A stretch of 64,000 bases of DNA from Trileptium ribeirensis (Eukaryota; Nematoda; Enoplea; Enoplida; Thoracostomopsidae). Each line of letters starts with the position of its first letter. Position 1 is the stretch's first letter. The notes under the pieces were generated by a model. That model had not been told where the DNA came from and searched no databases. It saw nothing but the letters and a program-made list of their open reading frames with translations. The stretch covers positions 1-64,000 of the forward strand of contig JASANE010024923.1 of the NCBI GenBank assembly GCA_030248225.1. Reading direction: 5' to 3'. Both the position numbers and the translations under genes were made by a program. Positions 35,699 to 47,600 of the stretch are shown here, in pieces.

Positions 35699-36835
35699 CT
35701 AGTTCGGGAAGTAGACGTAGTGGAATGCGTCGTGCTGTTGTCGATGGTTGGCGACTATTCGTTTGAATTCGACCGTCCAAGACATTGTGTCTTGGTTAGT
35801 CGCGGCCCATCGGGGTATCGGCGGTGCGACGACAATGGGTGTTCGTGTTGGCACTCGCCGCGATAGCATCCCTAAGTGGCGTTTGATCTTCTTGAAGGCT
35901 GCATTGGGGTTGGTCGCATGGAGCTGCTCCAGTTGCGCCTTCCGGTAGATGTATTGGTAGCCTCCAAGTAAGATGACGCATTTAGTCAATGGCGTCAACA
36001 CGGCGCTGGCGAGTTGGATCATGCGGATCAGCGTGGTGCCAGGCCATGCGCACACTAGCCACTTATTATCGTTGGCTATTTCCAACAACGGCAGCGGGAG
36101 CGCGTCGCCCATAATAATGACGTGTGGCCAATGGGCGTATCCAAAGGTGAAATACTCACGCACCTCCTCCAAGAGCCGTCCCATGACGTTGTGGCAGTGT
36201 CTAGGTTGTTCACCCTGCCGCAACTGTTGGATCGTGCGCCCGACACCCCAGAAGGTATCCATCATTACTTCCAGGAGCGGTCGAGTGCCTGTTAGATGTA
36301 GGATCCGCGCATAGCTGGGGATGCTGAATTTACGGAGTAGTATTGGTCGCATGATGTGCTCGAGCAACGGTTTGAGCCCGGCGCTGGTGATGTTGTCGAC
36401 CAGTTCGTCCTTTAGCGCCCGCGCCCTCGCCTTTATTTGTTGCGGCGTCCCAACCATGTCCATGAGTTCTTTGGCCGCTTCCATTAGGCCGAGCACGAGA
36501 AGCACCCTCACCTGATAGTGTTGTTCGACGGTTGGAGCCGTAGTACCGTCATGATGGAAAGGCGTCGGAGCCTCGTGCATATTAGATAGCTCCGGCCATT
36601 CGGTGCCGTGCGACAGGAATGGAACGTACGGCTTCGTCAGGTCGAACGTACGCTGGAATGCTGGGCAGGCGGTACGTAGTTGCTTCGGACGGAGCGTATG
36701 GGCCGGTTGTTGATAACCGCCGGGCTGGACCGCCTTCGGAGCGTCTAGTCCCACCGTCATTGCGTCGCTGAACGCCATTGTACACCTGTCTGTCACTGCG
36801 TCGCCGAACGCTGTTGTCGTCCTTCTTGTCCTCAC
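35699..36835 (-). CDS. SGNH-hydrolase-like protein B of Element 2
   Basis: An uninterrupted frame of 378 codons. After a helical region with an HIMRPILL motif come the SGNH landmarks. A strand ends in GDA at residues 243-245, where active enzymes have Gly-Asp-Ser. Then come a WPGTT block-II turn, a strand ending LLGGYQ where Gly-x-Asn-Asp is expected, a long basic helix, and a VVAPPIPRW strand like the usual PR-containing one. A final helix and an aromatic strand complete the fold. The nucleophile Ser and block III Asn are missing, so hydrolysis is unlikely and a binding or structural role is inferred. It lies downstream of integrase, where env normally sits. Its N-terminal start is uncertain because short repeats (36757-36865) precede it. 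Confidence 0.65.
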   Translation of the reverse strand: MRTRRTTTAFGDAVTDRCTMAFSDAMTVGLDAPKAVQPGGYQQPAHTLRPKQLRTACPAFQRTFDLTKPYVPFLSHGTEWPELSNMHEAPTPFHHDGTTAPTVEQHYQVRVLLVLGLMEAAKELMDMVGTPQQIKARARALKDELVDNITSAGLKPLLEHIMRPILLRKFSIPSYARILHLTGTRPLLEVMMDTFWGVGRTIQQLRQGEQPRHCHNVMGRLLEEVREYFTFGYAHWPHVIIMGDALPLPLLEIANDNKWLVCAWPGTTLIRMIQLASAVLTPLTKCVILLGGYQYIYRKAQLEQLHATNPNAAFKKIKRHLGMLSRRVPTRTPIVVAPPIPRWAATNQDTMSWTVEFKRIVANHRQQHDAFHYVYFPN

Positions 36836-36865
36836 CGCGTTGCCGAACGCTGTTGTCCATCTGTA
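36757..36865 (-). repeat. Three imperfect copies of a roughly 40-bp repeat
   Basis: A core like GCGTCGCCGAACGCTGTTGT recurs three times on the plus strand. It encodes similar short Arg/Asp/Ala segments at the proposed N-terminus of SGNH-like protein B, making the true start hard to place. Confidence 0.6.
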
Positions 36866-37263
36866 ATAATATAACCTTTATAGATTGTCGTCCCTTTTCA
36901 CAATAGTCGGTTTGCGCCACGCATACTAGTGCAACAAAATATAATGGGTTGCGCGATTTCCAACTCTACTCTTGATTTTCTTGCGCGCGCCCACAGACGG
37001 AATCCTCTTTGCCCTAAAGGGTTGCGTTTTCTACTGTTCTAGGGTGTTCTATGACTTCTCACTGGTTACCTGCTTTCTTTTGGCTGGAGGTACCTACGTG
37101 CAAACAAGTTCCCCTCTAAGTCCTATTATTCTTCTTCTTTGTCGCCTCTGCGTTGTTCGCCGAGGCGAAAAAGTCCCGTGCAGCGAACGTAGTGGCCCAC
37201 CCAGTTGACCAGTTCCGCATGATAAGCGGGCGCCACCACTGGCTCAGCCCATCGCTGGCGATC

Positions 37264-38361
37264 CTAACCCCGGTTGAACGGTCCGACCGTATCCCAGGCT
37301 TCGGGTGCCGTTAGTGGTACCGACCATGGTGCCATGATGACGTTTCGGAGCGCTTGCTGGTCTGCGGTAAGGCGCAGTTTCCGTGTACGCAGCTCCGTCG
37401 CCCAGGCCTCACTCGTGTAGTTGAGCGCGCTCCATTGCGGTGGCGGTGGAGCGATGTAAACGGCCGCATTTTCTCGGAGGCGCCGTTCGAGCACCTGCAA
37501 CTTCCGCTTAATGCGTTTGATGAACGCACTGGGCGAGTAAACCTTTTGGCCCGCCTGCCAGAGTTTGCTATAGCCGCCGACGATGATCACGCAATCCGTT
37601 TGCGGCGTAACGAACGCGTTGGCCCATTGGACTAGGTCGGCCATCTCCATACGCGGCCAAGCGAACACCAGCCAGTTATGCTGGTCGGCGACGTTGAGGA
37701 GCGGCAGTGCTCGTTCGTCGCCCACAATGACGACTTGGGGCCATCGAACGAGGCCGTCCCGATGGTAGGCTCGGATTTCTTCGAGCAGACGACCCGTTAC
37801 GTTGTGGAACGTCCGGTCACAGCAACATTGGATGTGTGTCGTACCGGTATCCCAGAAATCGTCAAAAGTCGCGCTGAGCAAGAGTCAGTCGCCGGTGGCT
37901 TCCAACTCCTCCGCACATTCGATCATGCCGAACTTAGTCAGTAGAATCGGCCGCATGATGTGCGGGTAATAGGCCTGGAGCATATGCCGCCTTTTGAGCG
38001 GCAGCCGACGAAGTAAGGCAATGCTGCGGAGTTGCAACTCCGTTGGGCTGATGTCGGCTTCAGCGAGTTCCTTTTCGGCGTTATCGAAGCCCAGCAGCTC
38101 CAGGACGCTGAGGCGAAAATGTTCGGACGCGCTGGACAAACGCCGCCCGTTGTGCTCGAATGTGTCGATTGTAGTAGTTTCGTTAGCGAGCAGGGGCCGA
38201 CAGGTGCCTTTAGAGGCAAAGATTTGCACGAGCGGCCCTCTTTGGAGGCGGTAGACTGGCACTGCCGGGTAAACGCCGCCGCCACATACCATCGGTACGT
38301 GCCTCACGCCTTTTGGTATCAGCGGCCTTCGGACGTCGTTGGTGCTGTAGCTTCGTCGCAT
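37264..38361 (-). pseudogene. SGNH-hydrolase-like protein A of Element 2, one internal stop
   Basis: One frame runs from 38361 to 37264, interrupted only by TGA at 37887-37885. It parallels protein B throughout. It has the helical part with HIMRPILL, an LLEEIRAY helix, a strand ending in GDE (37722-37714) at the GDS position, a WPR turn, VGGYSK at block III, a basic helix and an APPPPQW strand. Proteins A and B are clearly tandem duplicates that have diverged strongly. As in B, the catalytic Ser and Asn are absent. The intact first part alone would lack the whole SGNH core. Confidence 0.65.
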
Positions 38362-38767
38362 CTATAATGTGTATACCGAAATAAGCCTGAGTATAAGGAT
38401 AGTCTTGTTTACCTGTGAATGTGTTCCTGATCCCCTCTTCTACTCCCCTTTTGTTGGCCTGTCGTGTTTACTAGTGTTGAGGTACGTGCGAGTATGGTTT
38501 GGATTAGTCCATCCGTAGGTCAGGGTCGTCCGAGTCAGACTCTTCATAGGGTGGTGGTCGGGGTGTTCGTCGTCGCCAAGCTGCAGGGTGTAATTCCTAG
38601 CTAGAAGGATATCGGGGGAATGAGGTTGGTGGCTGTGTCCCACCTGGCGAGCATCCTTCCATTAAAAGTTGTCGTGGGGTTGGTGTTGGTGCACTTGTCA
38701 TTGAAGTGGTGACAGTGGTGGATTGTGTGCGTGTGGTAGCGGCTAACCTGGTTGATGTTCCTGCAGT

Positions 38768-40232
38768 TTAAGTGATGGTCGACCCTGGTTCCTGGAAAGT
38801 TACACGTCTATGTCTGCGTAGGGCGTCTCCTACCTCTTCGTCTGATGTTGCGCCGTATGGCCTAAAGACCCGGTCCCTGGCCTGGCGATGTAGTAAGTGT
38901 CTGGATGGGACGGTCGCATGGGTAGTGCTAGGGTGTATTGTCTCAGAGGGGGTGGTGGCAGCGGTAGTGGGGTGTACCAGTTCGGTGATGGTTACCGTGG
39001 ATGGTCCTGGCTGGTCAGTAGTACCAAACTGGATGGTCGAACCTCCTCGTGCTGGTGTGATTTGTTTCCGTTGAGTGGCCCGTCCAACAAGTGCCTTTCC
39101 TCGTTCTTCTGCCGATGCTCGTGTGCGGGGAGAGGTACCTAAGGTTACAGCGTGAACGATCCCCATTCGGTGTGTTGGTGGTTCGCTGCTTGATTCCGCA
39201 AGCGTAAATTCGCTTAGTGAGTCGGAGGTCCCCGGTTGCGTAGTAGGTGTTCTGGAGCTACTACTGGATGTCCCTTGTCCGGCTCGACCGCGGCGTTCAG
39301 CTGAAGAGGGCTCCTGTGACGTCTGGCTAGTTAGTTCGTCGTCTGCTTCGGCTGATCTCACGTCCACCGTAGTACCTTCGCCAGATGTTTCTGATAGGTA
39401 GCTAGAGAGTGGTGACCCTGGCGGTTGAGTAAAGGCCGCCTCCCTAAAAACATATTGGTGGGGAGGCATAGGTCTATCGGCAGCTGCTGGTGGAGCGCTG
39501 TAAGGACGTATTGTTGTATAGCCTCCTACAGTTTGAGTTGACATCTCCATTGGTACCCGCAGCCGTGATGCCATAATATGTTCAGCTGGTCGTGATTGAA
39601 ATAATGAGTGGTCCTGCGCAGCGAGCATTATTGCGTAGCGCAGATCCCCTGAGGTGTAGGGTCCTGGTACAACAATTCCACTTGAAGCTCCGCGTGGCGT
39701 AGTAGATAGCGTGATGTCCGCTGGGTAGAAATGTTGCCCTTCAAGTATGCCTACACCTACAGTCGGTACGCCGAATGGAACTTCCTCACTGGTGGCTACT
39801 ATTCTTTCCATCGTTGTTACTGGCACGGTGTGTCGTCCATATTCTACCTGCGTGTCTCGGCTACCAGGTTCTGGTATGTATGAAAAGGCCTCTCGGCTAG
39901 TAACCTGCTCCTGCGATATTGGTGGCCAAGATGGTTCTTATTTCTCTATCTGGATCAGTCAGCGGAATCCGATTCCTGACCGTCCTTGGGTTTTGCGGCT
40001 CGTAATCGTCCATCCGATACTCGATATGTTCCATCGCTGCTTGCTCTGCCTCAATCTCAGCGTATGTCCGGCGATATAAGTTAGGATCGTTAGGGTCACC
40101 CATTTCTATACTCTCGGTATCTGAACTATCGCTGACTGCTGTTCTTATAGTGCGCACTGCTACTTCATCTAAGGGTTCTATTTCAGTAACAAAATCCCTA
40201 TCAGCGATAATTCGTTGGGTTGGTTCATTCAA
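38768..40232 (-). pseudogene. Acidic then Pro/Ser/Thr-rich ORF after integrase
   Basis: The first part (40232-39897) is strongly acidic and overlaps the last codons of integrase. The frame then changes by one base near 39,900-39,940, and the second part continues to 38768. That part is rich in Pro, Ser, Thr and Gly, ending with a basic RRHRRV segment. No family is recognised and there is no hydrophobic segment for membrane insertion. Composition suggests an unstructured linker, structural protein or mucin-like region. It could be an extension of Pol or the N-terminal part of the SGNH proteins' precursor. Confidence 0.45.
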
Positions 40233-41382
40233 ACCCCTTTTCTAATACTGAAGCGTGTACCTGACCTAGCCAGTCCCCTACATTAGGTACTGGATCTAAT
40301 GCTCTAAAACATGGCTTTGTCCTATTGATGTGCACGACATGTTACATACCTTCCGGATTAGAATGCATCCTTACACGTATGCATGGCGGGGTGATCCCTA
40401 GTATTTTGTACGGTCCACACCAACGAGGCGTAAGTTTTCTAGATGTTCCTGGTGTGGTGTCGTGCCTATAGACCCAAACTAACTCACCTGTTTGATAGCA
40501 TGGTTCGCGGGTACGCCTATTGTACCTTAGATGATTTATCTCTTGAGCGGCTCTCATTGACTGGTATGCGCGTTCCCTAATAGAAGCCATCCAGCGCTGC
40601 GCGTTGGCCCTGTAGGAATGAGCTCAGGTGTATCCTGTAGCTGCGCTATGCGTGTCGTATTCTCCGAGGAGCCTAGGATAGAATCCATGCATGAGCAAGA
40701 ATGGTGGGTATTTTGTTGCTGTGTGTACTGAAGAGTTATAAGCCATGATGCAGAACGGTAATGATACATCCCAGGAGTAATCATCATCTTGTGGCACGCT
40801 TACTCGTAGTAAATATAATAATGTCCTATTAAATCTTTCAATTTCTCCATTTGCTTGAGGGTGGTAAGCTAGACTCATGTGCCGAAATATGTGCATTTCT
40901 TGACACAGACTTTCAAACATGTGTGCGGTGAAAGCACCTCCTCTATCAGAATATAGCTCCCTGGGAGCTCCGTATTTATTAACTACCTCATATAAGAATA
41001 TGTGTGCGGCTGTGTGTGCATCCTGGTGCCTTATTGCCACTGCTATTTCGGATTTTGTGAACTGATCGATGAATGCAATAACATAGCGGTTACCCGCTTG
41101 CGACCGAACTTGGATATCGAGTATATCCACGAATACACGATACATTGGTTGATTTGCCAATGGGACCCTACCCAATCCGGTGGTTATTCGAGCAATTGGG
41201 TCCTTCGCGGATTGGCATAGAGTGCATCGCCTGATCCATTGCTGTGCGTGTTCTGACATACCCTTCCAGTAATAAAATTGCTTTAATTTTGCTAGTAGCC
41301 GATCGCGGCCAAGATGTCCTCCATACAAGGTGTTATGTTCGTGTTTGAGTACCTGTTCTACTACTGTGATTGGGACGCACAA
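40225..41382 (-). pseudogene. Integrase of Element 2, two internal stops
   Basis: The N-terminal zinc module is present, with His pair and C-x2-C at residues 53 and 56 counted from 41382. The DDE core has Asp 86, Asp 146 and Glu 182, with the standard 35-residue gap between the last two and the usual SDRGG and NGEIERFN surroundings. A C-terminal GPY-type module (WCGPYKI) follows, and a typical VVHI segment closes the domain near 40330. In-frame stops TGA (40626-40624) and TAA (40344-40342) break it. Joining to RNase H needs a frame change near 41,400-41,420. No chromodomain is seen. Confidence 0.85.
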
Positions 41383-41395
41383 TTTGTAATTTATG

Positions 41396-43592
41396 TCACC
41401 TGGTATGCAACGGATACATGTATAATATTTTGGTGTCCTGAGCTAACTCGAAGTAATGAGCTCGCATTTCTATTCTTAGTGCGCCCAGCTCGGCCTTAGG
41501 CCGTGTTTTGTTGTATAAATACCACCAAATTGGGCCTAGTTCTGGGTCATTTCTTTGAATATACGGCAAGATTCGCACTAGATTAAAGTCTGGGAGGTCC
41601 GAAAAGAACGGTAAGTATATGTTTTCGTTAGTATCCTGTGCGTCCTCAATTCTACCTGTCGGTAGTATCTCAGTTTCATAATGCATCATTAATTTCATGA
41701 GCCTATCGAATTCTTGTTCGGTTGGTAGTGTGGTTGCTCTTAGCCCTACAGTTTCTGACTCAGGCCGGTATGGCCTTTTAGATCCTCGAGCCTGAGGTCC
41801 GACTCCAGAACCCGAGATGGTTGTGGTGTGTACTGACATTACTGGTGTTCCTCCTGGATCCATTCTAATTGGAATAGCGCTGAGCGTGGCTGCTTGCTGT
41901 GTTAGCGTTGCTGGGGGTACTGTAGTTATCTGCGTGTCAGGAACTAGTTGCGATGGGATTGCTTCGGGATTTGGCTGTCCTGGGGGAGGGATCGGGCTTC
42001 CTAGGACAGCTGTGGGCGCCCCAGTTGTGAGCGGTGTCACTGTGCGTACGGGGTACGGTAAGTGTGATTGATCCCATGTTGCGCAGGTTGTTGGTGGACG
42101 AGGTCCGGTGGGTCGTCCCCGACCCATCATTAGTATCTCGTAAGTGTCTCTTTGTTCTTCGCCAATAGATGGGTCATACCTAGGGTCCCGTGACAAAGCA
42201 TCGGCATTGCCGTTTTCTTTACCTGGTCTATATAGTATTTCAAATCCTCCGAATTCAAGTAGTAGCTCACTGCGCCACTGGGATAAGCGTGAATTTCTAG
42301 GCGGTTTGTCAAATAGAGCCTTGAGCCGCTTGTGGTCAGTTTCTACATGGAATTTGTGTCCTACGAGGTAATGCTTAAAGTGTAGCGCTGCCCATCTGAT
42401 CGCGAGAGCTTCGGCTTCAATTGCGGGGTAACGGCGTTGATAATCTAGTAGAGCTTTACTTGCATATGCAATGGGTTTGAGGCCTTGTTTAGTTTTCTGC
42501 GAGAGCACTGCGCCCATTGCGTATCCTGAAGCGTCCGTCTGTAAAATAAACGGCTGTGTAAAATCGGGGTGCACTAGCACGGGTTCATCTAGTAGCGCCT
42601 GTTTCAGCTTCCTAAAGGCGTCCTCGCACTTAGGAGTCCACTTAAATACTGCATCCTTGCGTTTTAGTTCGTTCAATGGTTCACATATATCTGAGTAGCT
42701 CGGTATAAATTTGTGATAGTAACCTACTAGTCCCAGGAAACTTTGAAGCTGCTTCAGCGTCTCCGGGCGTTTAAATTCTTCGATCGCTATTGCCTTTTCT
42801 GGGTCTGGTTTTACGCCTTCTGTACTAATTATGTGTCCTACATATTTTAGACTACCTCTGCCAAAGTGGCATTTTGATGGTTTTAATTTTAAGTTTGCTC
42901 TGCGAAAACGGTCGAAAACCCGGATTAGGTCAGCTAAGTGGTCTTCGAACGTTGGCGAGAATACTAATATGTCGTCGATATAGATTAAACATTTTTCCCA
43001 CTCTAACCCCTTTAAAATCATGGACATGCAACGTTGAAAAGCTCCTGGGGATGAGTTTAAACCAAACGGTAGGACGTTATATTCGTATTGCCCATGAACC
43101 GTTACGAAAGATGTTTTATCCTTTAGTTTCTGGGTCTAATTCTAGTTGCCAGAAACCCTTATTTAGATCTAAGCTGGACATTAGTTTAGTATTCCTAAGG
43201 CATCCCAAAATATCATCTATTCTAGGTAGTGGATATGCGTCCTGCTCTGCTACCGTGTTTACCTTCCGAAAGTCCACACAGAGTCGGAGTGAGCCGTCAC
43301 TCTTGGTTACATACACTATTGGTGATCCCCAAGGTGAGCTCGATGGCGATATTAGTCCCGCATCTAGCATACTATTGAGTTCCTCTCTAAGCGGTTCGCG
43401 TAAGGAATGTTCTAATCGATACGGTGCTTGCTTAATTGGCTTAGCATCTCCGGTCTCTATGCGGTGCCTATGTTCTGTGTAGCGTCCTAAATCGAAATCA
43501 TGCGTGCTGAAGACATCCGCGTTCTCAGCAATTGCGGTTTTCAATTGTTTTAGTTCAAACGGGGACAATAAGGTCTTATCAAAATCTATTTA
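41396..43592 (-). pseudogene. pol: Reverse transcriptase and RNase H of Element 2
   Basis: The first frame (43568-43116) holds the RT N-terminal blocks, with the DFRKVN and LDLNKGFWQ motifs. It is cut short by a one-base frame change near 43,120. The next frame (to 41396) carries the catalytic YIDD (42982-42971), the FLGLVGYY connection and a gypsy-type RNase H with TDAS and ETDH landmarks. A Pro/Thr-rich linker of roughly 150 residues then precedes integrase. A TAA at 43592-43590 separates it from the protease frame. Motifs place it in Ty3/gypsy. It is clearly dead in this copy. Confidence 0.85.
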
Positions 43593-44655
43593 ACTCAAGA
43601 CCGTTTGAGCTCTGTCGTGGTCAGTTGACCTCTTCCCTGCCTCTATGTGTTGGATGATTCTTTCAGGGTGTGCAGTAATGTTATTTAATAGCTTAGCAGG
43701 TTTGTGCTCCTCATACCGGATCAAATTTTTGTTTGAGTCTTTCAAGAACTGCACGTTGGGATTCATCATTACCTCAATGTGGCCTATTGTTTGTCCGGCA
43801 TAAATAGTGACTGGTGTGTTTCCAAAATTAATTACCGCGATTGGTATCGTTCTTTGGCTCCTTAGTACTAATGCGTGAGCCATAGCGATATCCACCATTT
43901 CCGGTGCAGGCACGAATAGTGCCGGTCCTACGCCTGTTTCAGCTATCTCGGGGATCGCATTAATAAATGTTTCAGTGTTTGGTTCAATAGTAGTGAGTTT
44001 CCTACACATTACTGCAATTAGTGGTGGGTCATACCGTTCTAATCCTGCAAAAGGTATCTTAGCCTCTTCCTCATCCACTGCTATTTCCAAGCAACGTTCC
44101 TTAAAATTTATGATGCACTTTGGCAACTGGGACATGAAATTTGTTCCTATGATGCAGTGATAAGGTGCTGTTTTAGTGACAAAGAATTCTGTTTGTACCT
44201 TTATGGACCCGATCGACAAAGGTACACTTATGCTGCCATCTAATGCTAATTCCTGCTTGGTGGCAGATACTATCCTAGTGGAATCGTCAGGTTGCGGCCG
44301 GAGACCTAATTTATTCGATGGACACATCTGCACCTGTATCTATTAGTGTAAGTACTGGCGTGCGGTACACAAATGCGTTGATGAGCAAGGGTGCGTCCAT
44401 GTGATGTATTGCGTTGACCTGTCGGTGGTATGCTACGGTGCGATGTCCTCGGCGTTGGGATCGCTCAGATACTGCGAATAATTCAGTAGGCTCTACTAGA
44501 ACGACGCTTTCGTCTTCGTTGGTAGCGTTTATTCGTGCTGAGCGACGAGGGCTCATTGTACGTAATTCGAGGTGTTCTGTGGAAGCAGCTGGAGCTGAAA
44601 CAGTTGGTCGAGGCGGGTTTGTAGTGCCATACTCATTGTCCGTCTTAATATGCAA
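43590..44655 (-). pseudogene. Aspartic protease of Element 2, frameshifted
   Basis: The frame from 44655 contains the active-site IDTGAD motif and ends at TAA 44313-44311. The rest of the protease fold continues in another frame from about 44333, with an IIGTNFM segment matching the second conserved hydrophobic-Gly element, down to 43590. The break falls right after the active site. This may be a mutation or a site of programmed shifting. The protease lies directly after the env-like gene, with 22 bases between the stop codon at 44678 and the assigned start. Confidence 0.75.
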
Positions 44656-44677
44656 TTCGGATCGCCTTAGTTCCTCC

Positions 44678-47600
44678 CTACCACATGGCCGTTGTTGCCA
44701 CCTGTAGGCGTCCTTTTATGCATTTAGGACAGAATCCAGCTTTCTTCCTAAAGTATATTACTGCTCCTATTCCGGCAATTGCTAGCACTATGAGCATCCA
44801 TAAGTAAGGAGCTACGCCGGTGGTAGCGATGTATGGGAAGTCGATTACCTTCCTCAACTGCTCGTCGGCTATTTTCTGTACCTGCAGGTTCGTTGCTTTG
44901 GCATGTTCCAACGAGCTCCATGCAATTGGTTTAAGTGGTATGTCTGGAAAGTCATGGACCGTGATGTTGGGTCCAATATGGATTGTGACTTCCTGCGCGT
45001 CTAGAGTGCTAGCCAGCATAAGTGGTCCGACCACGAGCTGGGTATAGTTGTTGTGCGACAGCCACAAAACTCCGTTGTCGGCGATGTTAATCGTCTCTCC
45101 TCGGGTAACGTGGCTAAGATGTTTCTTCTTGGAGACGACAGCCTTTCGTTCAGCAGTTCGAATTAACACTCCTTGTGCCGTGGTGTAGACATCGGTATGG
45201 TTTGCCATTGGCCCGACTAATGCACTGTTCTTGCATAGTTGGCGAGCTTCCTCTGGAGCGTCCTCGCCTATGATAATCCAGTCCAAGCAGCGCGAGGTAT
45301 GGTCCGTTGCTAATGCGTGTATTTCGCAGAATGCAATACCTGGTCGTGTGTTGCATGCGTGTAGTTTTAGTACTTCCTACCGCGCTCGTTCTATTCGGGT
45401 AGCGTAATCAGGCAATGGTAATTTCATGTGAGCGCTGCGTTCTGGGACGTTCCAGCCGACGTTGTATATGCGAAAGTAGGGTCGGACGTCGTCCGACGTG
45501 ACTAATGGGACCCGCAGTATGAAAGCAAACTTAAATGAGCCTAGATCGATGTGTACTGGGTAGATTTGTCCAAATTGGTACGCCAGTGCAGGTTCGCGTA
45601 TTAAAATGGTCTGTGCTATCTGCGAGTTCTTCTGGAATAAGTTCTTGAGCGTGGATGCGTCTACTACCTTAGGTGATAATTGACCGCTCATCATGGCTTC
45701 CATGACAGCGTCAACCGATGATCTAAGGCTGGTGCGAAACATATGGTTAACTAGCTCGCGGTGGACCTCACTTACATAGCGTTGCTCTTGGCACCTTACC
45801 TGGTCGATCATAGCGACCACCTCCTGCATCTCGTGATGTAAAAATGAGTATAGCTCCTCATTAGCGTGCGTCAGTTTCATGATCGCTCGCGAGTTATCGT
45901 AGGCTACATTGTAGGTGTTTCTCATTTCTTTAGATAACGCTAGCACCTGCTTATTTAAGTCCTTAAGGTGTACAGCGTTGGTGAACGCTACACCGACACC
46001 TAAAAATCCTGTTACTACGCCTGCGGCTCCAGCTAATGCAGCGAGAAATCGTTTCTTTCTAACCTTAGGTTCCTCGCAAAGATGAGAATTCGCCTCGCAA
46101 TATTCGCGCATTAGTGCCATGTAGTAACTAGTATCTAATACACCTTGATAGGTACTCCTTAATTCTCTTTCTAATTCTTGAACTTTCTGTTGTAAATCCG
46201 GCATGGTAGTACAATTTGGGTTTGGACAGCAGTTCCCCAAGCATGGTTTACCCCGAGGAGTGTATACACACCACGCCATACCAGTGGCTTGCCTACTAGG
46301 TTGTAGTCCATCTAAGGATAGCCGTAAAATTATTGGTAAAAAGGTAGACTGTGAGGCAGTTATTACCAAGCCTTGTGGTTCGATCAGTGTGCCTACTTGT
46401 TGATTTACCATGGCACACAAGCGGGCTACTTGGTCCGAGAATGGTGTACCAATAGCGTGAGTTTGCCCTAGGTGGTGGAGGATCAGTAAAGTTATTAGTG
46501 CTACCATTAATTTGGTTCCTCTGTTTAGCAAGCCTACCGCAGCTTTTATACTCTGTTCTAATCTGTTTGGAGAGGACCGTACCGACCCGGTCGGTGATGC
46601 CCGGTCACTCCTGTCGTTAGCGTTATCATGTCCATAGCTAGCAGTGTCGGTGTCCATGGGAAAACTTAACTCAGAGATGAGACCGTCAGATTCGAGTGAG
46701 TCAATTGCTGGCATGTCAAATTCGTTACCACTGGCGTCACTGAGTACTGCACTCAACTCGTTTTCAAGTTCCTCTTCGTCGATGAATGTTATGTCCGCGT
46801 CATGGTCGGTGTTTGGAATTAAGTCCATGTCTTCCGATGGGTCAGTTTGCCAAATGTTTTGAGCGGGCTTGCGTAACCATAATAGTCGTAAGTACAATAG
46901 TTCTTCGCGCTTTGGTTTACTATCTATATCGGTGAAAAGGGCATTAGCCATTATAGCGTACAAGATATGATGTAGTGACTGCACCGGAACCTTGGGTTCG
47001 GTGTCGTCAAATTCCGTAACTAGGTGGTCTAATAGGTACGGTGCGCTTATTATAGTTTCTAGGAACTCTAAGTTGGCTTCCCTATACGCTATGAGTTCGT
47101 ATGCCGTGTGTAATCCCTGTGTGCTACCTGGTCGAATGAATACTGTCCCGTCTCTTCTAATGGTTCCATAGTCTGCGGACAAATTTCCGGTGTAATCTCA
47201 TTTGCCAATTGCACATTCTTCTCTAGGCATGAAATATATATTGTGTCTTTCCTCGCACATGATGCATGTCTGTAGAATAAGGATTTGGGATCGATATACC
47301 TCAGTGATTGCTTGCGTGATGCTCATTAAATTAATGACCCGGGCAACAATCACCAAAAGTCCTTCTAGGTGTTTTAACATGCAACTGCTAACGTGTATCC
47401 CCGGCATAGTGTGTAGGAACGGAGATGCAAACCCTAACAGCCCTGACAAAACGGCAGCGTCCCGCCGTCGGTCAATTCGGGCCGTCCCAGCCACTCGACG
47501 TCTAAGCAACTGGTGGGCATGGCATATCCGCTCCGACACAGCTATGACCCTCCGATAAAATAACGTTCTCACTGACATCCGATCTTCCCCGAAACGTAGC

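Noticed and set aside
35699..38361. Active esterase function for the SGNH-like ORFs
   Set aside because: Both lack Ser at the GDS position and Asn-Asp in block III.
38768..39826. The Pro/Ser/Thr-rich ORF as an envelope protein
   Set aside because: No signal peptide, membrane segment or cysteine pattern is visible.
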